Origin: Inia geoffrensis
Taxonomy: Eukaryota; Chordata; Mammalia; Artiodactyla; Iniidae
Length of the DNA stretch: 64,000 bases
Assembly: GCA_036417435.1 (NCBI GenBank)
Contig: CM070903.1
Span: 58,256,001-58,320,000 of the forward strand
Direction: 5' to 3'
The notes beneath the pieces were generated by a model. The model saw only the letters and a list, made by a program, of their open reading frames with translations, was not told the origin of the DNA and ran no database searches. Below, piece after piece: positions 59,101 through 64,000 of this stretch; the first letter of the stretch is position 1; every line of letters starts with the position of its first letter. A program made the position numbers and the translations under genes.

Positions 59101-59934
59101 CCAACTAAGCACGTGGTCCCTGAAAGGAATTTGGCATCTATGAATACTCTATATGAATAATATCTTTAAGATCGCTTGAAATACTAAATGATGTAAAAGA
59201 CAAAGAATTCAGCAGCAGGATGCATTTGAAGATTACTCAGAGTGGTTATTGCAGATGGTAAGCTGCTCAACACAGGGATCAGGCCTCCCACAGCACCAGG
59301 CTCAGACATAATGACACAGGGAGCCAAAGAATATCAGCTGTCACAGCTGGTGCTGGGTTCTTTGGACCTCTGACTCTTCTCCCCCAGGAATATCATTTTA
59401 GAATGAAAGTTCATGATATTTAAGATGTTAATATTTTGCTCAGTGGGTACCAAAATTGGAATAGTATTTTGTGTAATTTTGATTAGCTGATCAGTTTTAT
59501 TATCACACAGCTATTTTATAGTGTATTTTGAAAAAGAAAAACAAAAGCTGGAGTGGACAGGTAATATATGATGTATAATATTTGTAAATACTATAAGTAA
59601 AATGTTTTATTATTTTAAATATGTAAAGGTTTTCTGATATTTATTAGAATGCCTATAAAACTTCAAATAACTAAGTAAGCAAAGTAAGATGAAAGAGACT
59701 ATCAATTCAGGCAATATCAATAAATATGCAGGGCAATGTTCACACTTGTTAGTTCATGAAATTAAAAGTAAACTTTAGAATAATTTTACAATATTTGAAA
59801 ATTGTTTCTATATATATATTTGTGTGCGTGTGTGTGTGTGTATGTGTGTTTCAAATGTTAGGAAGCACACATTTATATTGATGGTGGCATTGTAAACATC
59901 CTGCCAGCTTTACCTTGAAAATATATATGGAATC
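59101..59934. other. Unique sequence ending in a TA/TG microsatellite
   Basis: No gene recognised. A (TA)n(TG)n repeat lies at 59808-59850. Confidence 0.5.
59808..59850. repeat. (TA)n(TG)n microsatellite
   Basis: tatatatatttgtgtgcgtg followed by further TG units with single interruptions. Confidence 0.92.
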
Positions 59935-60592
59935 TGACCACTCTCCATAAACATCCCAGCTACCACCATGGTCCAAGGCACCTCCTAACTGATCTCCCTG
60001 CCTTCATTATTACCCCATAAGAGTCAACACAGTTGCAAGAGTAATTCTGTTAACAAGTCAATGCATATCATTTCTCTGCTTAAAACTCTTCAATAGCTCC
60101 CTTTCTCATCCAGAGTGAAAGATAGTCAGAGCCCTTACAGAATTCCTCAAGACTATATAAGATCTGGACTGCATTACTTATCTGACCTCCTCTTCCGCTG
60201 CTCCAGTCACATGAACTCCTTGCTCTTCTTAGGACCAGAATCATGCTGGACATGTTCTTGCCCCAAGCCAGATATTCCATGACTTATTCCTCACTTCTTT
60301 AAGTCTGCTCAAGTGTCACCTTCTCAACAGGTCTCTCAGACCATCCTATTAAATGACATCTCTACCCTCTACATTCTCCAGCCCCTTCCCTCTTTATTTC
60401 TCTCCAATGCACTTACCATCTTCAGGTATACCACATAATTTGCTCATTTAATTTATTTCCTATGTTCTTTCCCAGTGGATATACGGTCCATGAGGGAAGG
60501 AATTTTCATCTCTTGACTCATATATTTTATTGCCTAGAATGGTACATGGGACATAGTAGGCACTCAATAAGTATTTATTCAATGATGGGATA
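59935..60592 (+). mobile_element. L2 LINE, long 3' portion
   Basis: 'aactgatctccctgccttca', 'catttctctgcttaaaactc', 'ttcaatagctccctttctca', 'atctggactgcattacttat', 'caagtgtcaccttctcaaca', 'acataatttgctcatttaat' and 'catagtaggcactcaataag' run in order to the end of L2. One of the best-preserved L2 copies here. Confidence 0.88.
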
Positions 60593-60596
60593 AGCT

Positions 60597-60925
60597 ATTT
60601 ACCTTAGCATTATTTAAAATAGCAAAATACTGGAAACAACTGGTATGTTTAACTAAGGAATGGCTAAATGAATATGGATACTTTTCAATAGAATATTATA
60701 TACCTATTAAATTATTAATTATATTAGCTACATCCTCTGTATGAAAGTTTACAATGAAATAACTTTAAAAGTAGAACTCACTCAGGGCAACTACATCAAA
60801 TTACCTATGAATATGGAACAAAGAAAAATTTTTAAATGCTTTGTTAATATGATGGGGTTATGGTACATTTTTCGGTTTTTAAATGATAATGTTTAATGCC
60901 TTTGTTACCATAATTTTTTTTAAAG
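60597..60925 (+). mobile_element. Old L1M 3' fragment
   Basis: 'ttagcattatttaaaatagc', 'aaaatactggaaacaactgg', 'aggaatggctaaatgaatat', 'gaatattatatacctattaa' and a degenerate 3' UTR match the ORF2 tail of old L1M. It starts where the L2 ends. Confidence 0.65.
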
Positions 60926-62480
60926 TGAAGTTGAGCTATATTGGAATACTAAAAACAGAACCAGAGTTATACTTTGAGCTAGTTGGATATATTGTCACTT
61001 GGTGGAATTAAAAAACAAACAAAAAAACTAATTTTTTTCTGATGACTGAAACTAATGGCTTCATTCTTTGAGAGCAGATAACTTCATTGATTTGTTCAAA
61101 ATACATTGATGAAATAAAACTCCTCTGTCCTGTGATGCTTAGTTAAACTATTACAAAGTCTTAATTTCACTCTGAAAATTATGAACATAAAGTTTCCCTG
61201 TTGATGCAAAAGTAGAGAGGTATCATTATGTCGATAATACAGTCCTTGGGTTTAGATTGGCTTAGAGAAATTTACGATTTTCAAATATCTCGAAGTAGAA
61301 CCATATGTAATAAAACCTGAATATCAACAGGGGAGCCCAGGGCTTTAGAAGAAACACTGTTTATGAGAAAAAAGGTCCCACTGATGGAGAAAGGCTGATA
61401 TATTTCCAGGAAAATTTATGTCTAACACTTAGGTGAAGTTATTTTCTGGCTTTACTGTAATCACTGCCATATTGTCAACCTTTTCTAAAAGCCCGTGACA
61501 CCCAACAGTCTTGTATTAATGGTGCTCTGCAGAACCTGGTGCATTCTTAGAACTGTACAGGGCCGAGAGCAGAAAACAGTTACAGGGGTTTGGAGGCAAA
61601 TTGGAGCTGGTGCTGGGCAGACCACTGCACACCTGAGGAGGGTGACCCTTGGAAGGGGAAGAAGTAGGGGGACGCTGGACCCTGCTCCTTCGCGGGTGGA
61701 GACCATGCAAGTGGGGAACACTTAGGTCATACACAGTTCCTTTCCTATCCTCAAGGTTATATCTTATGTCTTATGAAAATTAATGGAACAACACACATGG
61801 CAGTTCATTTTTACACACACATAAAATAAGTAAAAATAAATAAGTAATAATATAAATAAATGAGTGAAAGAATTAATGAGAAGGAAGAAAAGGAAAGGGA
61901 AGAGAAAGGAGTGAAAAGAAAAAAATACCATCTTGAATATGAAAATCAGGAAAAAGGAAAGCAAAATAAATCACTATAAAATATTGAAATGAAATAGTTA
62001 GATAAAAAAGAATCAGAAAAAGGGAAGAAATCAAACTAAGATAGGAATCTGGGAAAGGAAGCAGAAGGGGACAAAAGAAAGAAAAAGAAAAAAAGCATGT
62101 CTAAGCTTCCTCAAAATTCTGTAGGAGTCACACATGCAGAGGGAAGCATGACTTTGTCTTGGAGGAGATTGGAGAGATGCCAATGGAAAGATACATATAA
62201 AACATTGGTTTTAAGGTACCTAGTGATATTTGCTCTTTTATCACTTCGTGTATTTGCAATCAATCATGCTGAAAGAGTATTTCACTAATATTATGTTTAT
62301 ACTTACCTTGCGACAAAACACTGCATATTCCAAAAAGCACATTACATCCTGAGGCAGATATCAGAGAATTCATCAACCCTTTTATGAAGGACATTAGCAT
62401 TATTGCATTGAAAGGCTAATTAATATTTAAAATGACTCATTTTAAAGATGTTACATCTCTGATGAAAGTTAAAAGTCCTA
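60926..62480. other. Mostly unique sequence with a GC-richer patch and a purine-rich tract
   Basis: A GC-richer patch at 61485-61735 is open on both strands (76-78 codons) but shows no domain. 61865-62095 is a purine-rich, A-rich tract. No repeat family recognised in either. Confidence 0.45.
61865..62095. repeat. A/G-rich low-complexity tract
   Basis: Strong purine bias over about 230 bp (gaaggaagaaaaggaaaggg-like units), with some interruption. The phenylalanine-rich antisense frame at 61764-61964 is an artefact of it. Confidence 0.8.
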
Positions 62481-62615
62481 AAAGAAAAGTTCTAGGGATT
62501 GGTTGCACAACATTGTAAATGCACTTAACACTACTGAACTGTACACTTTAAAATGTCTAAGATGGTAAATTATATGTTGTGTATCATATTTTACCACAAC
62601 TTTTTAAAATCTAAA
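62481..62615 (+). mobile_element. L1M 3' terminus
   Basis: 'agttctagggattggttgca', 'caacattgtaaatgcactta', 'actgaactgtacactttaaa', 'gtctaagatggtaaattata' and 'atattttaccacaact' match an L1M 3' end, nearly the same part as at 52896-53040. Confidence 0.85.
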
Positions 62616-62903
62616 AACAAAAGGCTTGCCTTAGATCATACAGCAAGATCACAATGGCTGGGGAGCAGCATGGTTAGACTATAGGAAGTCTGACATAAAT
62701 TTAAATTGCAAAATCTAAACACCTATCCTGAAGCAACCTTTTTTTTTTTTTTTACAATTTGTAAAGACCTTAAAATTAGGCAATGTGGGAAATTATGAAT
62801 GTAATAAGATAGTCGCCTAGGAGACCAAACTCTGTAAAATAAAACAGAGTCTGCATCTAGAAGCCATTACCTTCTAGCAGCTTGATAAATAAATGTCCAC
62901 AAG
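62616..62903. other. Unique sequence with a poly-T run
   Basis: T15 at 62739-62753. No gene recognised. Confidence 0.45.
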
Positions 62904-62915
62904 ATTCCAAATCTT

Positions 62916-63127
62916 GGGCTTCCCTGGTGACGCAGTGGTTGACAGTCCACCTGCCGATGCAGGGCACACAGGTTCGTGCCCCGGTCCGGGAAGATCCCAC
63001 ATGCCGTGGAGCGGCTGGGCCCGTGAGCCACGGCCACTGAGCTTGTGCGTCCGGAACCTGTGCTCCGCAACGGGAGAGGCCACAACAGTGAGAGGCCCGC
63101 GTACCACAAAAAAAAAAAAAAAAAAAA
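62916..63127 (+). mobile_element. CHR-family SINE
   Basis: GGGCTTCCCTGGTGACGCAG head with an A-box-like block and a ggttcgtgcc B-box-like block, then a tail of about 20 A. Perfect 12-bp duplication attccaaatctt at 62904-62915 and 63128-63139. Several CpG-to-TpG/CpA changes (for example ccgtggagcgg, gcttgtgcg). Overlapping 80-86 codon frames are artefacts. Confidence 0.96.
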
Positions 63128-63139
63128 ATTCCAAATCTT

Positions 63140-64000
63140 AAAAATTCTTTATTTTTGCTGTTTATTTCTCAGTCCCAAATGCTAGAAATTATATGCATGC
63201 ATATTTTATATTCCACTATCTGACCATCTCCAGATCCTTTTATTCCCTCTTTGCTAACATATACATATTCCCTACTTCTCTTATCGAGGGCCCTGGAGAC
63301 TGCCTATAGCTCTTTGCTTTTTTTCCACCTTCACCATCAATAGCTGAGTTTCAGTTTTAACTTCTCTGTTGCTTAAGAAAACGTCACCATTCAAACACTT
63401 ACTTTGGCAAAATGCCTCAGAAGCTTGCCTGTGGAGAAAAAAATTACATGCTGAACTTCAGAGCAAATCAGTGTATTATATGTGGTGGAAAAAATATGAA
63501 AATTCTCTTTTATAGAAATCCTGCGGAAAAATTGAGGTCTCAGTGCTACCCATACATTAGAGCATGAAACAGTTCAGTACCAGTGAGGCAGAATTTCACA
63601 TAATAAGGGTGGATGTTTGACAGATTTAGATAGAAAACAGCCAAATGTCAACTTTGCCCCTCTCCCTTTCAAGGATACTTGCCCTAAATAGGTCAGGGAA
63701 TGCTAATAGGTGTGCCCGCCCAGACTGAGAGTGACACCTAACAGCTCCACTACCACGAAGATTTTTAAGGGGCAGACACTTGCACTTCATTTTTATGTGA
63801 TGGGAGGGAACATTTAAATTATAATTACTTATGCTCACCCATTCAGACACCTCTCTCCCAGCATTTTAAGGAATATAGGTCCGTGAATGTATCATTTGTA
63901 TTTAGTTGTATAAGGTGAACGCAAGTAAGAGAAGCAAAATCCAGCCTGGCCCACTTTACTACAAAGGTTGCCAATTTGAATGTCCAAGAAGTGGCCAAGT
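63140..64000. other. Unique sequence to the window end
   Basis: No gene or repeat recognised. The 74-codon frame at 63626-63850 (-) has no domain. Confidence 0.45.

Noticed and set aside
2216..63127. Apparent plus-strand bias of SINE insertions (six of seven)
   Set aside because: Too few copies to distinguish from chance.
1..64000. CRISPR array, phage, operon or other prokaryotic system
   Set aside because: No regularly spaced repeats with unique spacers, no long bacterial genes, and abundant mammalian transposons throughout.

Overview
This window looks like non-coding nuclear DNA from a cetacean (dolphin or whale). The main evidence is six copies of a CpG-rich, tRNA-derived CHR-family SINE that start GGGCTTCCCTGGTGGCGCAG and end in poly(A), plus one older CHR-1-like copy. 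Artiodactyl-type L1 3' ends are also present, and no ruminant (BovB, Bov-tA) or pig (PRE-1) SINEs were seen. The sequence is AT-rich. I found no protein-coding gene, rRNA, free-standing tRNA, CRISPR array or bacterial feature. Nearly all of the longest open frames (about 100-160 aa) are L1 ORF2 remnants, their antisense shadows, or SINE read-through. The window is best read as intergenic sequence or a very large intron.

Layout. 1-9.5 kb: unique sequence broken by a MaLR LTR carrying a SINE (1992-2599), old L1 and L2 fragments, two inverted L1 3' ends (5470-6110), a possible L3/CR1 fossil (7215-7350) and an old L1M-class repeat split by a younger L1 (8350-9510). 10-14 kb: a truncated L1 (10133-11236), a SINE (11968) and two L2 fragments tail to tail (12400-13575). 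15.5-17.6 kb: antisense old L1, an MLT1-like LTR, and a CHR-1-like SINE with an L1 tip inside it. 20.3-26 kb: a long, decayed L1M element holding a GATA microsatellite, a second L1M, a SINE and an antisense L1M piece. 26.3-28.5 kb: L2 with a SINE, then a truncated L1. 28.6-46 kb: mostly unique sequence with MIR, L2, MLT2, MLT1 and hAT fossils. 46.7-53 kb: an old L1 ORF2 split by a younger 3-kb L1 and a SINE. 53-64 kb: unique sequence, L2, a MaLR LTR with an ERV LTR nested in it (58143-59100), old L1 3' tips and a last SINE (62916).

The clearest biology here is layered insertion history. Target-site duplications (TSDs) readable in the sequence date many insertions relative to each other: MIR, L2 and L1M hosts are oldest, then MLT1, MLT2 and ERV LTRs, then artiodactyl-type L1s, then CHR SINEs. 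Outside the repeats, the most interesting loci are a possible TATA-driven short first exon near 54.5 kb, a GC-richer patch at 61.5 kb, a compact double stem-loop at 17.82-17.89 kb, and a possible retrocopy tail at 30.57 kb. I found no convincing novel biological system. All family names come from recognition by eye and were not checked against a repeat library.
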